A stretch of DNA of 57,934 nt from a bacterium (GTDB lineage Bacteria; Pseudomonadota; Alphaproteobacteria; Rhizobiales; Aestuariivirgaceae), in the NCBI GenBank assembly GCA_022842165.1, contig JALHQC010000023.1, positions 1 to 57,934 of the forward strand. Direction: 5' to 3'. The notes beneath the pieces were generated by a model, which did no database searches, was not told where the DNA came from, and was given only the letters and a program-made list of their open reading frames with translations. How positions within the stretch are numbered: the stretch's first letter is position 1; every line of letters begins with the position of its first letter. The translations under genes and the position numbers were made by a program. Shown here one piece after another: positions 8,560 to 18,062 of this stretch.

Positions 8560-8811
8560 ATGCCAGCACCCAGTTCCTCGATGATCGAGCGCGTCGCGCG
8601 TGCGATTGCCGGGTCCGTGGGCGCGGACGACTGGCGCCCCTATGTCGACGCCGCCCGCGCCGCGGTAAGGGCGATGCGCGAGCCAACGGTGGAGATGTTG
8701 GACGCCGCCCTGCCCGACATGCCGGACTGGGGCTATCTCCCCGAAGACTGGCGCACCATGATCGACCATATCGCCGGCGAGCGCGTGTTCCCCACCATCT
8801 ACAATTCCTGA
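8560..8811 (+). CDS. Small conserved-type hypothetical protein (83 aa)
   Basis: Unknown function. The product starts MPAPSSSMIERVARAIAG and contains ARAAVRAMREPT followed by a Trp-rich C-terminal half (DWGYLPEDWRTMID). The pairing of an MIERVARA start with an ARAA..AMREPT segment is, from memory, common in small rhizobial and phage-borne proteins of unknown role. The ATG at 8560 is chosen because GGGAGA lies 5-6 nt upstream; a frame from 8506 has no such site. No signal peptide or membrane segment. It is isolated: the gene downstream is convergent and its stop is 3 nt away. A CtrA-like palindrome sits upstream. Confidence 0.7.
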   Translation: MPAPSSSMIERVARAIAGSVGADDWRPYVDAARAAVRAMREPTVEMLDAALPDMPDWGYLPEDWRTMIDHIAGERVFPTIYNS

Positions 8812-8814
8812 GCG

Positions 8815-9711
8815 CTATTTCTTCTTCACGCCGTTCACCGTCATCAGCACGTCGATGAGGCGCGGAATGAAACGATCGCCATAGCCCATGTTGTCGGCCA
8901 TCACCGTGATCTGGTGCGCGGTCTCGGCCAGGAACGAGGTGACGGGGAGCTGCTCCGTCATGTTGGTGTAATAGCGGAGATCCTTCCGGGCGTTCTTGAT
9001 GGCGAATTGCGCGGCGCTGTCATCGTCCGACAGCGGCACGTTGATGAGCCGCCCGAACATGACGGAGGCTGCACCGCCCGCCATGACGATATCCTTCATC
9101 GCCTGCATGTCGACGCCCGCCTTGGCGGCGACCGTGATCGCTTCGGCGGCCACCGCCGCATGGGCGATCGACAGGAAGTTGTTGATGAGCTTCAGCTGGT
9201 GCGCCGAGCCGACGCCGCCTGCATGGACGATCGTGTCGGCAAAGCACTCGAGCACCGGGCGGATGCGCTTGATCACTGCGTCGGGCCCGCCCGTCATCAG
9301 GCCGAGCTTGCCCAGTGCTGCTTCCTTCGGCGTCCGCGTCATCGGCGTATCGACGAAGTGGCCGCCCTTGGCCGCGACGTCCGCTGCGATCCGGATCGTC
9401 GACAAGGGTTCGGCGGTCGAGCAGTCGGCGATGACGAGGCCCTCGCGCACCGCACCCATGAGGCCATATTCGCCATAGACCAGCTGTTCGATCTGCGGCG
9501 TGCCGGTCACGCAGAGAATGACCATGTCGCTGTCCTTCGCGATGGCCAGCGGATTGTTGCGTTCCTTGGCACCTTTCGAGATGAGATCGTCGACCGGCGC
9601 GCGGTTGCGGTGCGCCATGACGGTGAGTTCATAGCCCTTGGCCAGGATATTCTTGCCGATGCCGTGCCCCATGAGGCCCACGCCGATGAGGCCCACGCGC
9701 TTGATGGTCAT
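8815..9711 (-). CDS. NAD(P)-dependent beta-hydroxyacid dehydrogenase family protein
   Basis: Member of the 3-hydroxyisobutyrate dehydrogenase/tartronate semialdehyde reductase superfamily (298 aa). The N-terminal dinucleotide fold has GVGLMG (10-15), and the catalytic lysine is Lys174 in GGVGSAHQLKLINN. The substrate-binding stretch reads DTPMTRTPKEA instead of the usual DAPVSGG, so it belongs to a divergent subgroup and the substrate should not be assumed. A GGGAGA ribosome site lies 6 nt before the ATG. The start overlaps the stop of the upstream acetyltransferase gene (ATGA), so the two are one operon. Confidence 0.88.
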   Translation of the reverse strand: MTIKRVGLIGVGLMGHGIGKNILAKGYELTVMAHRNRAPVDDLISKGAKERNNPLAIAKDSDMVILCVTGTPQIEQLVYGEYGLMGAVREGLVIADCSTAEPLSTIRIAADVAAKGGHFVDTPMTRTPKEAALGKLGLMTGGPDAVIKRIRPVLECFADTIVHAGGVGSAHQLKLINNFLSIAHAAVAAEAITVAAKAGVDMQAMKDIVMAGGAASVMFGRLINVPLSDDDSAAQFAIKNARKDLRYYTNMTEQLPVTSFLAETAHQITVMADNMGYGDRFIPRLIDVLMTVNGVKKK

Positions 9712-10202
9712 GATCCGTCTCCCACTGATATGAACTGTTTCAATCCATCTTGCTCCAGAACATGGAGCCTGTCTTCCGTCTTCTTGGCAAAGCCCAGCCG
9801 CGCATAGAAGCGCTCGGCACCCATATTGGTCTCGTCAACCTCGAGTTTGATGAAGCTTGCGCCTCTTGCCGCCGCCCGTCTGGCGCTAAGCCGCAGCAGC
9901 GCCTCGCCCACCTTGCGGCCCCGCGCTTCAGGCGTCACGAACAGGTCGACGATATAGAGCCCGCGTGTGCCGCGCCATGTCGAGAAGGTCATCAGGCCGA
10001 GACATGCGCCGACAAGCGTTCCCGCCTCGTCGGCCACGGTGACGTCGATCAGGTCCCGCGCGGCGAGTAGTGCTTCACCGGTCAGCTTCGGCACGAAGTC
10101 GGTTCCGATATGCTCGGCCAGGTCGTGCACCATGCGCGCCACGGCTTCAGCCTCATCTTCCCGCATCTCGCGGCAGCCAAAGCTCACCGCAGCGATCTCC
10201 AC
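9708..10202 (-). CDS. GNAT family N-acetyltransferase
   Basis: Acetyl-CoA-dependent acetyltransferase (164 aa) of the GNAT fold. The acetyl-CoA pyrophosphate loop is visible in VTPEARGRKVGEALL, followed by the typical ETNMGAERFYARLGF segment. Substrate unknown; candidates include small amines, antibiotics or protein N-termini. Translation begins at a GTG with no obvious ribosome site, so the start could be a few codons downstream. It overlaps the next gene by 4 nt, which implies coupled expression with the dehydrogenase. Confidence 0.85.
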   Translation of the reverse strand: MEIAAVSFGCREMREDEAEAVARMVHDLAEHIGTDFVPKLTGEALLAARDLIDVTVADEAGTLVGACLGLMTFSTWRGTRGLYIVDLFVTPEARGRKVGEALLRLSARRAAARGASFIKLEVDETNMGAERFYARLGFAKKTEDRLHVLEQDGLKQFISVGDGS

Positions 10203-10331
10203 GCGATGAATTCACGGGGCGCATGGGTGCGTTGCGTTTCCTCGACGACGGTGATCACCGGTTTGCCGTTCCTCTCTGTCCTCTGCTATTAGCTTGAGCG
10301 GCAATGAAATCCAACCAAGGCGAAACAGCAC

Positions 10332-11678
10332 ATGTCCCCTGCCGCAGATCTTCCCAAGCATATTCATTCAACCGGCGATCTTCCGAAAGTGGCTTGGGCG
10401 AAGGGCAGCTATGTCTATGACGCCAGCGGCAAGCAGTATGTCGATGGCTCGGGCGGCCCCGCCGTCTATTGCATCGGCCATTCGAACCCGGAAGTGAACG
10501 GCGCGATCAAGGACCAGCTTGACCGCATCGCCCACGGCTACCGCTACAATTTCTCCTCCGACGCGCTGGAGGAACTGACCGACATCGTGAAACGCCGCTG
10601 CGGCGGCACGCTCAATCACATGGTTTATGTAACGGGAGGTTCGGAAGCCGTCGAATCCTGCCTCAAGCTCGCTTTGCAATATCATGCTGCACGCGGGCAG
10701 ATGAGCCGGCGGCGCTTCATCGCCCGCGAACGCTCGTGGCATGGCAATACGCTGGGCGCGCTGTCTGTCTCGGGTTTCCTCGAGAGAAAGCGCGCCTTCG
10801 AAGGTTCGCTGCTCGATGTCTCGCGCCTGTCTCCCGCCAATGCCTACCGCCCCGTGGCCGGCGCCACGCCGGAAACCGTAGGCGAGGCCTGTGCGCAGGA
10901 ACTCGAAGACGAAATCCTCCGCATGGGGCCGGAAAAGATCTGTGCCTTCATCTTCGAGCCCGTCGTCGGAGCAGCAGGCGGCTGCGTGCCGGCACCTGCG
11001 GGCTATGCCAGGAGGGTGAGGGAGATTTGCGACAGATACGGCGTGCTGCTCATTTCCGATGAAGTGATGTGCGGTGCGGGCCGCACCGGCACGTGGCGCG
11101 CGCTCGAAAGCGATGGCGTCGAGCCTGACATCATGTCGGTGGCGAAGGGCCTTGCCGCCGGCTATCTGCCATTGGGCGCCGCGATCTATAGCGACCGGGT
11201 GGCAGATGCCATTCACAGCACGCACGGCGCGCCGATGACTGGCCATACCTTTACCGGCCACACGGCATGCTGCGCGGCAGGCGTTGCCGTGCAGAAAATC
11301 GTTGAGCGCGATCGGCTGGTCGAGCGGGTGAAGGCGATGGAGGCGCCATTCCGCGCCATGTTGGGCGAAGCCATGAAGGACATCGACGCCGTGGGCGACA
11401 TTCGCGGCCGTGGCTTCTTCCAGGCCATCGAGCTGGTGGCCGACCGCAAGTCGAAGAAGCCCTTCGACGGCGAGAAGAAGCTGTTCATGAAGGTCCGCGC
11501 GCAGGCTTTCGAGAATGGCCTGATCTGCTATCCGGTCGGCGGCAACGTCGATGGCATCAATGGCGACGTAGTGATCCTGGCGCCGCCCTATAACGTGACG
11601 GATTCCGAATTGACCGAGATTGTCGACAAGACCGCAACCTCGATCCGCCAGGTGCTGAAGGCGGAAGGCTTGGCCTGA
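10332..11678 (+). CDS. Class III PLP aminotransferase
   Basis: Fold-type I omega-aminotransferase (448 aa) transferring an amino group from a terminal amine, beta- or gamma-amino acid to a 2-oxo acid. PLP-binding features are in place: TGGSEAVES around 101-109, the ISDEVMCGAGRTG loop with Asp243, and the Schiff-base lysine Lys272 in SVAKGLAAGYLP. The C-terminus (GDVVILAPPYNVT) is usual for this group. It is a single gene with a 129-nt upstream gap. It converges with the phosphonate operon, whose amine chemistry is handled by its own PhnW, so no link is claimed. Substrate not predictable. Confidence 0.9.
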   Translation: MSPAADLPKHIHSTGDLPKVAWAKGSYVYDASGKQYVDGSGGPAVYCIGHSNPEVNGAIKDQLDRIAHGYRYNFSSDALEELTDIVKRRCGGTLNHMVYVTGGSEAVESCLKLALQYHAARGQMSRRRFIARERSWHGNTLGALSVSGFLERKRAFEGSLLDVSRLSPANAYRPVAGATPETVGEACAQELEDEILRMGPEKICAFIFEPVVGAAGGCVPAPAGYARRVREICDRYGVLLISDEVMCGAGRTGTWRALESDGVEPDIMSVAKGLAAGYLPLGAAIYSDRVADAIHSTHGAPMTGHTFTGHTACCAAGVAVQKIVERDRLVERVKAMEAPFRAMLGEAMKDIDAVGDIRGRGFFQAIELVADRKSKKPFDGEKKLFMKVRAQAFENGLICYPVGGNVDGINGDVVILAPPYNVTDSELTEIVDKTATSIRQVLKAEGLA

Positions 11679-11684
11679 GAGCGA

Positions 11685-12485
11685 TCAATACCACGTCCCC
11701 CTTTCGGCATCCTTGTGCATCTGCGCCGGGGTGCGGTGCATGAACGCGTCTGAATGAACGATGGTCATGCCGTTGTTGATCATGACGGACGCGTACATCG
11801 GCGGCTCGTCCGAATAGATCGTCTCGACCGAGCCGCTCACCAGCGGCAATTGATGATTGAGGCCGGGCAGCGCCGAGAACGCAATGCCGCGCCATTGCCC
11901 GCTGATCGTGCGGTGCGCATGGCCGAAGAAAATGTGGCGGATGTCGTGGCCCGGCAGCAGGCGCGCGAAATCCTCAGGCGCGTCGAGCTTGATCAGGTCC
12001 ATCAGGTCGTGCCCGATGTCGAAAGGCGGATGATGCATGAAGAGATAGACAGGCATGCCACGCGCTTTCTCGAGTTCCGATTGAAGCCACGCGCGGCGCG
12101 GCGCATCGTAGAGTCCTGCTGACGACGGCGGACCTTTCAGCGTGTCGAGAAACAGGAATGTGCAGCCATCCCGGGTGACCGCCTTCTGCACATGACCCGA
12201 TGCGGCGGCACCTCCGAAGACTCCGAGATAGGCGGCGCGATCATCATGATTGCCGAGCATCAGATGGGTTTCGATCGGAAAAACCTTCAACCTTTCGCGC
12301 AGGGCTTCGTAGGCTTCCGGGTCGCCGCGTTCGGTCAGGTCTCCCGTGATCGCGCAGAAATCTGCATCGGCATGGTACGCGGCAATGTCGGCAAGGCAAT
12401 GGTCGAGGCGCGCCAGCGGATCGAGACCCCACAGCTTTTCGCCGGGCGGCACCAGATGGATGTCGGTGAAATGGATGAGTTTCAT
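11685..12485 (-). CDS. Metallophosphoesterase (cyclic/diester phosphodiesterase type)
   Basis: Calcineurin-like phosphoesterase (266 aa) with the full two-metal set: DIH at 8-10, GDLTERG from 48, GNHDD at 78-82, HHPPF and GHAHRT. It matches the class that includes CpdA (3',5'-cAMP) and GpdQ (glycerophosphodiester) enzymes. It is the last gene of the phnW-phnA-phnY-carrier operon, with its start overlapping the carrier stop by 4 nt (ATGA). This suggests it releases a phosphonate or phosphate from a diester rather than acting on cAMP. That role is inference from position only; the family activity is secure. Confidence 0.88.
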   Translation of the reverse strand: MKLIHFTDIHLVPPGEKLWGLDPLARLDHCLADIAAYHADADFCAITGDLTERGDPEAYEALRERLKVFPIETHLMLGNHDDRAAYLGVFGGAAASGHVQKAVTRDGCTFLFLDTLKGPPSSAGLYDAPRRAWLQSELEKARGMPVYLFMHHPPFDIGHDLMDLIKLDAPEDFARLLPGHDIRHIFFGHAHRTISGQWRGIAFSALPGLNHQLPLVSGSVETIYSDEPPMYASVMINNGMTIVHSDAFMHRTPAQMHKDAERGTWY

Positions 12486-14161
12486 GGAGAAGCCGCCGTG
12501 TCGTTGCGAAGCCTTGAGCCGCGCAGCAGCCCCGCCGCATCGGCAATCGGATAGCCCGCCGAAACGACGAGCGCGTTGATGCGGTTGAGATCGCGGATCA
12601 TGTCGACATAGAGCGCGCTGCGGCGCAGCGCGCCGCCCTTGGCGCGGGAGCCGAGCTTGAAATGCGAATCCAGCACCTCGTTCTGCAATTCGCGGAAGGC
12701 ATCCTTTTGCGAGATCAGCCGCTTTGCGCCCTCGACATCGCCCGATGTCAGCACACCTGTCGCCAGCCGCAGGTTGTCGTGGATGATGAGGCAGAGATTG
12801 TCGAATGACGCCTGCTCTTCCACCGTGAAGGTGATGCCTTCGCGCGCCTTGGCCTCGATGCGGTCCGCGAGGTTGAGCTGGATCACGTCGCCTGCGTGTT
12901 CGAGATTGCTGATATAGAGAATGAATTCCAGCGCGCGCCGCGATTCCTCCGGCGTCAGCTGGTCCTGCGCGAGATCCGACAGGTAAGTCTGGAGCTGGGT
13001 CTGATAGACGTTGAGGCGCTGATCGAGATCCTTCAGCAGTTTCAGCTTCTCGATGCTACCCGTTCGCAGCGCGTCGAGTGCCGTATCGAACATGCGGTCG
13101 AGCAGCTCCGTCATGCGCACGGTTTCGAGCAGCGCGTTGGACAGGGCGACAGCCGGCGTCTTGAGCGACCTGGCATCGAGGTAGCGGGGCGATGCCAGAT
13201 GATCGGTATTCTTCTTGTCGTCGGGCAGCATGCGGGTCATCAGCCGCGCCACGAGACCCGTAAAGGGCAGGAAGAAAAGCCCGGCGAGGATGTTGAAGCC
13301 GGCATGAAACGCGACCGCCGCCTCGACGGGCCGCAGCGGCAGCGCGGCTACATGCGGCGTGATGCGCTCGATCAGGACGATTCCCAATATCGCTGCCGCG
13401 CCGCGGCACAGGAGATTGGCGAGCGGCAGCCGCCGTGCGGCGGGCGGCAGCGCCAGCGTGGCGGTGACGGCCGGAAGCCCGCCGCCGAAATTGATGCCGA
13501 GGATGATGCTGAGCGCGCCTGCCACTTCAAGACTGCCATTGGCGAGGAACGAAGCGATGAGCAGGATGACGGCCAGCGTCGAGTGGAAGAGCCAGGTCAG
13601 CACCGCGCCGATGAGGAAGGCGAGCAGCGGCTCGCGCCCCACGGCGGCCAGCACATCGTGAAACAGTGTCGTGGTGCTCAACGGGGCAGACGCCTGCTTG
13701 ATGAGCATGAGCGACAGCAGCATGAGCCCCAGCCCGATGAGGACCCGCCCGAAATTATGCGGCCGGAGCTCCGCCGAAGACGAATGCACGACGAAACCGA
13801 GGAAGATCAGGATGGGCGAGACCCAGAGCGTCACCGTCGAGCCCGATGCAAAAAGCGACGACACGATGGCCGAACCAACATCCGCCCCCAGCAGCACGGC
13901 GAGTCCCAAGGAGGTGCCGATGGCGCCCGTTGTCGCCAGCCCTGCAACGATCAGCGTCATCGCCGTGCCGGAGCCGAGGATTGCGGTGGCAACACCTCCT
14001 GCGACCGCCGCCGAAACGCGGTTGCCGAGCCGGTGTTCGATGAAGTTCCGGAGCCTGTCTCCCCAGGCGCGCATCACGCCGGTGCGCACCATGCGCACAC
14101 CCCACAGCAGGAGGGCGACCCCTCCCAGCAGGTTGACGATGACGGCGGTGCCCTGGTTCAA
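12482..14161 (-). CDS. Na+/Pi cotransporter family carrier with PhoU-like tail
   Basis: Membrane carrier of the Na/Pi-cotransporter (NptA/PNaS) family, 559 aa. Two homologous hydrophobic repeats fill the first half (around 5-150 and 160-290), including GNRVSAAVAGGVATAILGSGTAM. A cytoplasmic PhoU-like helical domain follows (about 340-540). Translation starts at a TTG with GAGGA 4-5 nt upstream, only 7 nt after phnY, so it belongs to the phosphonate operon. Likely roles are expelling or balancing the phosphate released by PhnA, or taking up a phosphorus compound. The operon has no ABC phosphonate importer, which makes the second idea worth testing. Confidence 0.88.
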   Translation of the reverse strand: MNQGTAVIVNLLGGVALLLWGVRMVRTGVMRAWGDRLRNFIEHRLGNRVSAAVAGGVATAILGSGTAMTLIVAGLATTGAIGTSLGLAVLLGADVGSAIVSSLFASGSTVTLWVSPILIFLGFVVHSSSAELRPHNFGRVLIGLGLMLLSLMLIKQASAPLSTTTLFHDVLAAVGREPLLAFLIGAVLTWLFHSTLAVILLIASFLANGSLEVAGALSIILGINFGGGLPAVTATLALPPAARRLPLANLLCRGAAAILGIVLIERITPHVAALPLRPVEAAVAFHAGFNILAGLFFLPFTGLVARLMTRMLPDDKKNTDHLASPRYLDARSLKTPAVALSNALLETVRMTELLDRMFDTALDALRTGSIEKLKLLKDLDQRLNVYQTQLQTYLSDLAQDQLTPEESRRALEFILYISNLEHAGDVIQLNLADRIEAKAREGITFTVEEQASFDNLCLIIHDNLRLATGVLTSGDVEGAKRLISQKDAFRELQNEVLDSHFKLGSRAKGGALRRSALYVDMIRDLNRINALVVSAGYPIADAAGLLRGSRLRNDTAASP

Positions 14162-14168
14162 TCCGTCC

Positions 14169-15629
14169 TCAAGCGGGCCACGGCAGCGACCACGTCTTCA
14201 CATTGGTGAAGAACTTCATGGCTTCCATGACACCTTCCTTAACGCCATTTCCGGAGTCCTTGATCCCGCCAAAAGGCGACATCTCGATGCGGTATCCCGG
14301 CACTTCCCAGATATTGACGGTGCCGACGTTCAGTCCCTCGATGAAACGCGTGACGCGCGAGAGGTTGTTGGTGCACACGCCGGAAGATAGGCCGAAGGGC
14401 GTGGAATTGGAAATGCGGATCACTTCCGAATCATCGTTCGGCACCCGCACGATGGGAATGACCGGCCCGAAGGTTTCCTCGAACACCAGTTCGGACTGGT
14501 GCGGCACGAAGTCGACCGTGATGGGAGGAAGCACCGCGCCCTGGCGGCCCGGATCGTAGAGCACCTTCGCGCCCTGTTCCGCGGCCTTGTAGACGCGCGC
14601 CTCGAAGGTCTTCGCCGCCAGCTCATGCACCACGGTGCCGAGGTCGGTCTCGGGGTTCATCGGGTCGCCGAACGTGATTAGCTTGGCCTTGGCCAGAACC
14701 TTCTCCACGAAGCGGTCGGCGACGCGTTCCTGCACCAGGATGCGCTTCACTGCCGTGCAGCGCTGGCCCGAGTTTCGCGTGGCGCCGGCGACGGCGAGTT
14801 CGGCGGCCTTGTCGAGGTCGCTGTCGGAGAGATCGTCCAGCACGATGAGCGGGTCATTGCCGCCAAGCTCCAGCGCCGCGCGCTTGTAGCCCGCCTTCCC
14901 GGCGATGATCTTGCCGACGCGGACGCCGCCGGTGAAGGTGATGATGTCGATGTTCGCGTTCGTCACCATCTCGTCGCCAATGTCGTCCGGCCAGCCGGTG
15001 ACGACCTGGAACATTTCCGGCGGCAGGCCAGCCTCATAGAGAATGTCGGCCAGCGCGATGGCCGTGAGCGGCGTCAGTTCGGTGGGCTTGCACACCACGC
15101 AATTGTTGGTGGCGATCGCCGGCGCCACCTTGTGCGACACCATGTTGAGCGGATGGTTGAACGGCGTGATCGCCGAGATGACGCCGACCGGCTCGCGCTT
15201 GGTGAAAATCTTGCGCGGTTTTCCCTGCGGCGTGAGATCGCACGAGAAGATCTGCCCGTCGTCGATGATGCAGAGCTGGCCTGCGAGCGAATAGACATCG
15301 TAGGCGCGGCCCACTTCGTAGAGCGAGTCCTTCTTCGACAGGCCCAGTTCCAGCGTGATGAGGTCGGAGAGCTGGTGCTTCCGCGACCGGATGAGCTCGG
15401 CCGTGCGGAACAGGATCTGCTGGCGCTCGTAGCGCGTCAGCTTCGGCCTGTAGGCCTTGGCGACGGCGAAAGCCTGTGCGGCGTGTTCGGCCGTGCCTGC
15501 GGGCACTGTGCCGATGATCTCGTTCGTATACGGATAATGCACCGGAACGACGCCTTCGGCATCGACCTTGCGGCCGCCGATCCGCATGAATTCCCTGATG
15601 ACGGGACGAGTGCTGATGGGAGCATTCAT
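14169..15629 (-). CDS. phnY: Phosphonoacetaldehyde dehydrogenase
   Basis: NAD-dependent aldehyde dehydrogenase (486 aa) that oxidises phosphonoacetaldehyde to phosphonoacetate, second step of the PhnWAY route. The catalytic Cys291 ([11 protein letters not shown]), the general base Glu254 (LELGGNDP), and Arg108 and Arg290 fall at positions matching those I recall for the S. meliloti enzyme. The ATG at 15629 lies one base after the phnA stop and has GGAGA upstream; a 14-codon upstream extension overlaps phnA and is not used. Position between phnA and a phosphate carrier makes the assignment firm. Confidence 0.94.
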   Translation of the reverse strand: MNAPISTRPVIREFMRIGGRKVDAEGVVPVHYPYTNEIIGTVPAGTAEHAAQAFAVAKAYRPKLTRYERQQILFRTAELIRSRKHQLSDLITLELGLSKKDSLYEVGRAYDVYSLAGQLCIIDDGQIFSCDLTPQGKPRKIFTKREPVGVISAITPFNHPLNMVSHKVAPAIATNNCVVCKPTELTPLTAIALADILYEAGLPPEMFQVVTGWPDDIGDEMVTNANIDIITFTGGVRVGKIIAGKAGYKRAALELGGNDPLIVLDDLSDSDLDKAAELAVAGATRNSGQRCTAVKRILVQERVADRFVEKVLAKAKLITFGDPMNPETDLGTVVHELAAKTFEARVYKAAEQGAKVLYDPGRQGAVLPPITVDFVPHQSELVFEETFGPVIPIVRVPNDDSEVIRISNSTPFGLSSGVCTNNLSRVTRFIEGLNVGTVNIWEVPGYRIEMSPFGGIKDSGNGVKEGVMEAMKFFTNVKTWSLPWPA

Positions 15630-15630
15630 C

Positions 15631-16875
15631 TCAAGTCTCCATGATGTGGTTGCAGCCCAGCGCGAAGGCATCGAAGTTGCGAAGCTGTGCCGGCAGGTTC
15701 TTGAACTTGCGGTTGGCGATGACCGGCACTTCCTGCTCGGTCAATCCGCCATGCGAGCGCAGCGGTTCGTTCAGCCCCGAGAGATCGTGCTTGTCGCGCG
15801 AGGTGCCGATGACTTTGGAACCGTTGCGCCCGCCGGAGACGACGATGATGTCGCCCATGCGATCCTCCGGCAGTTCGAAGCGCGCGCAGCCATCCGTCTT
15901 GTCGAGCACCACGTCGATCCCGTCCTGCGCTGCGATCACGGCCATGACCTGCGCCACATCCGGCCCATAGGCATAGACCGTGGCGAAGGACCCCAGCGCG
16001 CCGTGGTGAACGACGTAAGGGTCGGTGATCGGCAGGATGACCTTGGTCTTCCCCGCGCCGAATTTCGCGTCGAGCACGTCCTGCAGGTAAACGACATCGG
16101 GTTCGCCATTGGTGAGGTGCTTGTCCTTCATGCCATGGTCGGCGACGATGACGACGGTGGCGCCACCCTCGTCAAGCTGGCCCAGGTACATGTCCATCAT
16201 CGCATAGAAACTATTGGCACCCACGGAGCCCGGCGCATATTTGTGCTGCACGTAATCTGTGGTCGAAAGATACATGAGGTTGGGCTTCATCGACTCTAGA
16301 AGCTTCACGCCCGCCGCGAAGACGAATTCCGACAATTCCGCCGAATAGACATCCGGCACGTCCATGCCCACAAGGCCGCAAGCATTTTCGATGCCATTGT
16401 CGGCGAGCGTCACCTTGTCGGCCTTCTCGGACGAGAAGGCGACCGCCGTGCCATCGAACACCAGCCCCTTGCCCAAGAGCAGGCGCAGCTTGTCCTTTGC
16501 CGTCACCATGGCGATTTTGGCACCTTGTTTCTGGAACGCCTCGAAGATCGTTGGCGCGCGCAGCCACTTCGGATCATTCATCATCGTTTCCTTGCCCGTT
16601 GCAGGATCGATGAGATAATTGCCGCAGATGCCGTGAACGGCGGGAGGCTGCCCCGTGACGATCGAGAGATTGTTCGGATTGGTGAAACTCGGGATGACGG
16701 AAAGGCCGCGGCGGTTCTCGCCCTTGGCGATGATGCGCTTCAGGCTCGGCATCAGCCCGGCCTGCATGGCGATTTCCATGTAGTCCGGCTCGCTGCCGTC
16801 GCAGCAGATGACGACGAGCGGTGCCGAGGGCCAGTCGTAGTTGCGGCCGTTCACCGAAACAGTTTTCATGCTCAT
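15631..16875 (-). CDS. phnA: Phosphonoacetate hydrolase
   Basis: Two-zinc hydrolase of the alkaline phosphatase superfamily (414 aa) that cleaves phosphonoacetate to acetate and phosphate, the C-P bond-breaking step. Metal and nucleophile residues are visible: Asp26 (ICCDGSEPD), Thr65 nucleophile (PSFTNPNN), Asp207 and His211 (TTDYVQHK), Asp246 and His247 (VADHGM), and His375 (RSHGG). The start ATG overlaps the phnW stop (ATGA). Not to be confused with the unrelated E. coli yjdM gene once called phnA. Confidence 0.95.
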   Translation of the reverse strand: MSMKTVSVNGRNYDWPSAPLVVICCDGSEPDYMEIAMQAGLMPSLKRIIAKGENRRGLSVIPSFTNPNNLSIVTGQPPAVHGICGNYLIDPATGKETMMNDPKWLRAPTIFEAFQKQGAKIAMVTAKDKLRLLLGKGLVFDGTAVAFSSEKADKVTLADNGIENACGLVGMDVPDVYSAELSEFVFAAGVKLLESMKPNLMYLSTTDYVQHKYAPGSVGANSFYAMMDMYLGQLDEGGATVVIVADHGMKDKHLTNGEPDVVYLQDVLDAKFGAGKTKVILPITDPYVVHHGALGSFATVYAYGPDVAQVMAVIAAQDGIDVVLDKTDGCARFELPEDRMGDIIVVSGGRNGSKVIGTSRDKHDLSGLNEPLRSHGGLTEQEVPVIANRKFKNLPAQLRNFDAFALGCNHIMET

Positions 16876-18032
16876 CCCTCGAGCGGCGCCAGATCGGTGA
16901 CGTCCATCTCGGCAAGTGCCTCGGATATGGCGGCGAGCACGCCTTCCATCACCTTCTCGTTCACCTTGCCGATGGTGCCGATCCGGAAGCTTGGGCGTTT
17001 GGTGAGCTTGCCGGGATAGATCGCAAAGCCGCGCACCCGCAATGCTTCGTAGAACTGCTCGAAATCGAAATTTCGGTCGCGCGGCGTCAGGAAGGTCTGG
17101 ATGATGGGGCCTGCCTCATTGTCGTTGAGAAGCGTCGAGAATCCCAACGCGCGCATGCCCTTGATCAGGACCTGCGCATTCCTCTGGTAGCGGGCACCCC
17201 GCGCGGCAACGCCACCTTCCTGCGCGTGCTCCTTCATCGCCTGATGGAAGGCGGCGAGCGCATGCGTCGGCGGCGTGAAGCGGAACTGGCCATTGGCCTC
17301 GAGCCCCTTCCACTGCTCATGGAGATCGAGCACCACCGAGTGGCTGACACCCTTGGACGCTGCCAGCATGTCGCGCTTCGCCAGCACATAGGAAAACCCC
17401 GGAACGCCCTCGATGCACTTGTTGGAGGAGGAGACCATCACGTCGATCCCGTCTATCATGTCGAGCGGCAGCGCTCCGAAGGACGACATGGCATCGACCA
17501 TGAAGGTCCGGCCCCTTGCCTTAACGGCGCGTGCCATGTCGGCGATGGGGTTCACGATGCCCGATGTCGTCTCGCAATGGATGACCCAGACATGGCTGAT
17601 CATGGGGTCCTCGTCGAGCATCGCCGCAACCTCATCGGCGCTTGGCGCCGCGCTGTCGCCCTTGTCGATCTTGACTATGGGGCGGCCGATCTTCTCGAGA
17701 ATCTTCGCTGCCCGGTCGCCATAGGCGCCATTGGCGACGACCAGCGTCGTGTTCTCAGCCGGCGGACAGAAGCTGCCGAGTGCCGCTTCGATGGCAAACG
17801 TACCGGAACCCTGCATGATTACGCAGTCGTAGGAATTGTCGCAATTGGCGAGCGCGAGCAGGCCCATGCGGATATCGGCCACGATGTTGCGGAATTCGAC
17901 GTCCCGAGATCCATAATCCGCCATCATCGTGGCCTTCACGGTACGCGATGTGGTAAGCGGGCCCGGCGTCAGCAGATAGGGCATGTCCTCCTGGCCTGCG
18001 GGGCCGGCAAAGCGGCGGGCGGTCGTAACCAT
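16872..18032 (-). CDS. phnW: 2-aminoethylphosphonate:pyruvate transaminase
   Basis: Class V PLP aminotransferase (386 aa) converting 2-aminoethylphosphonate and pyruvate to phosphonoacetaldehyde and alanine. The PLP lysine is Lys205 in SSSNKCIEGVPG, and LTPGPLTTS and HCETTSGIVNP match PhnW. The start at 18032 has GAGGAG 5 nt upstream; 18 further upstream codons in frame have no homology and cover the promoter. First gene of the phnWAY operon, preceded by a LysR-type operator. Since phnA and phnY follow and phnX is absent, the route goes through phosphonoacetate. Confidence 0.96.
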   Translation of the reverse strand: MVTTARRFAGPAGQEDMPYLLTPGPLTTSRTVKATMMADYGSRDVEFRNIVADIRMGLLALANCDNSYDCVIMQGSGTFAIEAALGSFCPPAENTTLVVANGAYGDRAAKILEKIGRPIVKIDKGDSAAPSADEVAAMLDEDPMISHVWVIHCETTSGIVNPIADMARAVKARGRTFMVDAMSSFGALPLDMIDGIDVMVSSSNKCIEGVPGFSYVLAKRDMLAASKGVSHSVVLDLHEQWKGLEANGQFRFTPPTHALAAFHQAMKEHAQEGGVAARGARYQRNAQVLIKGMRALGFSTLLNDNEAGPIIQTFLTPRDRNFDFEQFYEALRVRGFAIYPGKLTKRPSFRIGTIGKVNEKVMEGVLAAISEALAEMDVTDLAPLEG

Positions 18033-18062
18033 GAAAGCTCCTCGAATGCTGGGGCGGAAACT

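Noticed and set aside
10332-11678. Class III aminotransferase as a phosphonate enzyme (PbfA-type lyase)
   Set aside because: On the opposite strand, not in the phn operon, and the family is too broad; no residue evidence points to phosphonate binding.
12896-14209. 437-codon plus-strand frame opposite the Na/Pi carrier
   Set aside because: Composition dominated by Arg, Gln and Glu, as produced by the reverse of a hydrophobic gene; no motif.
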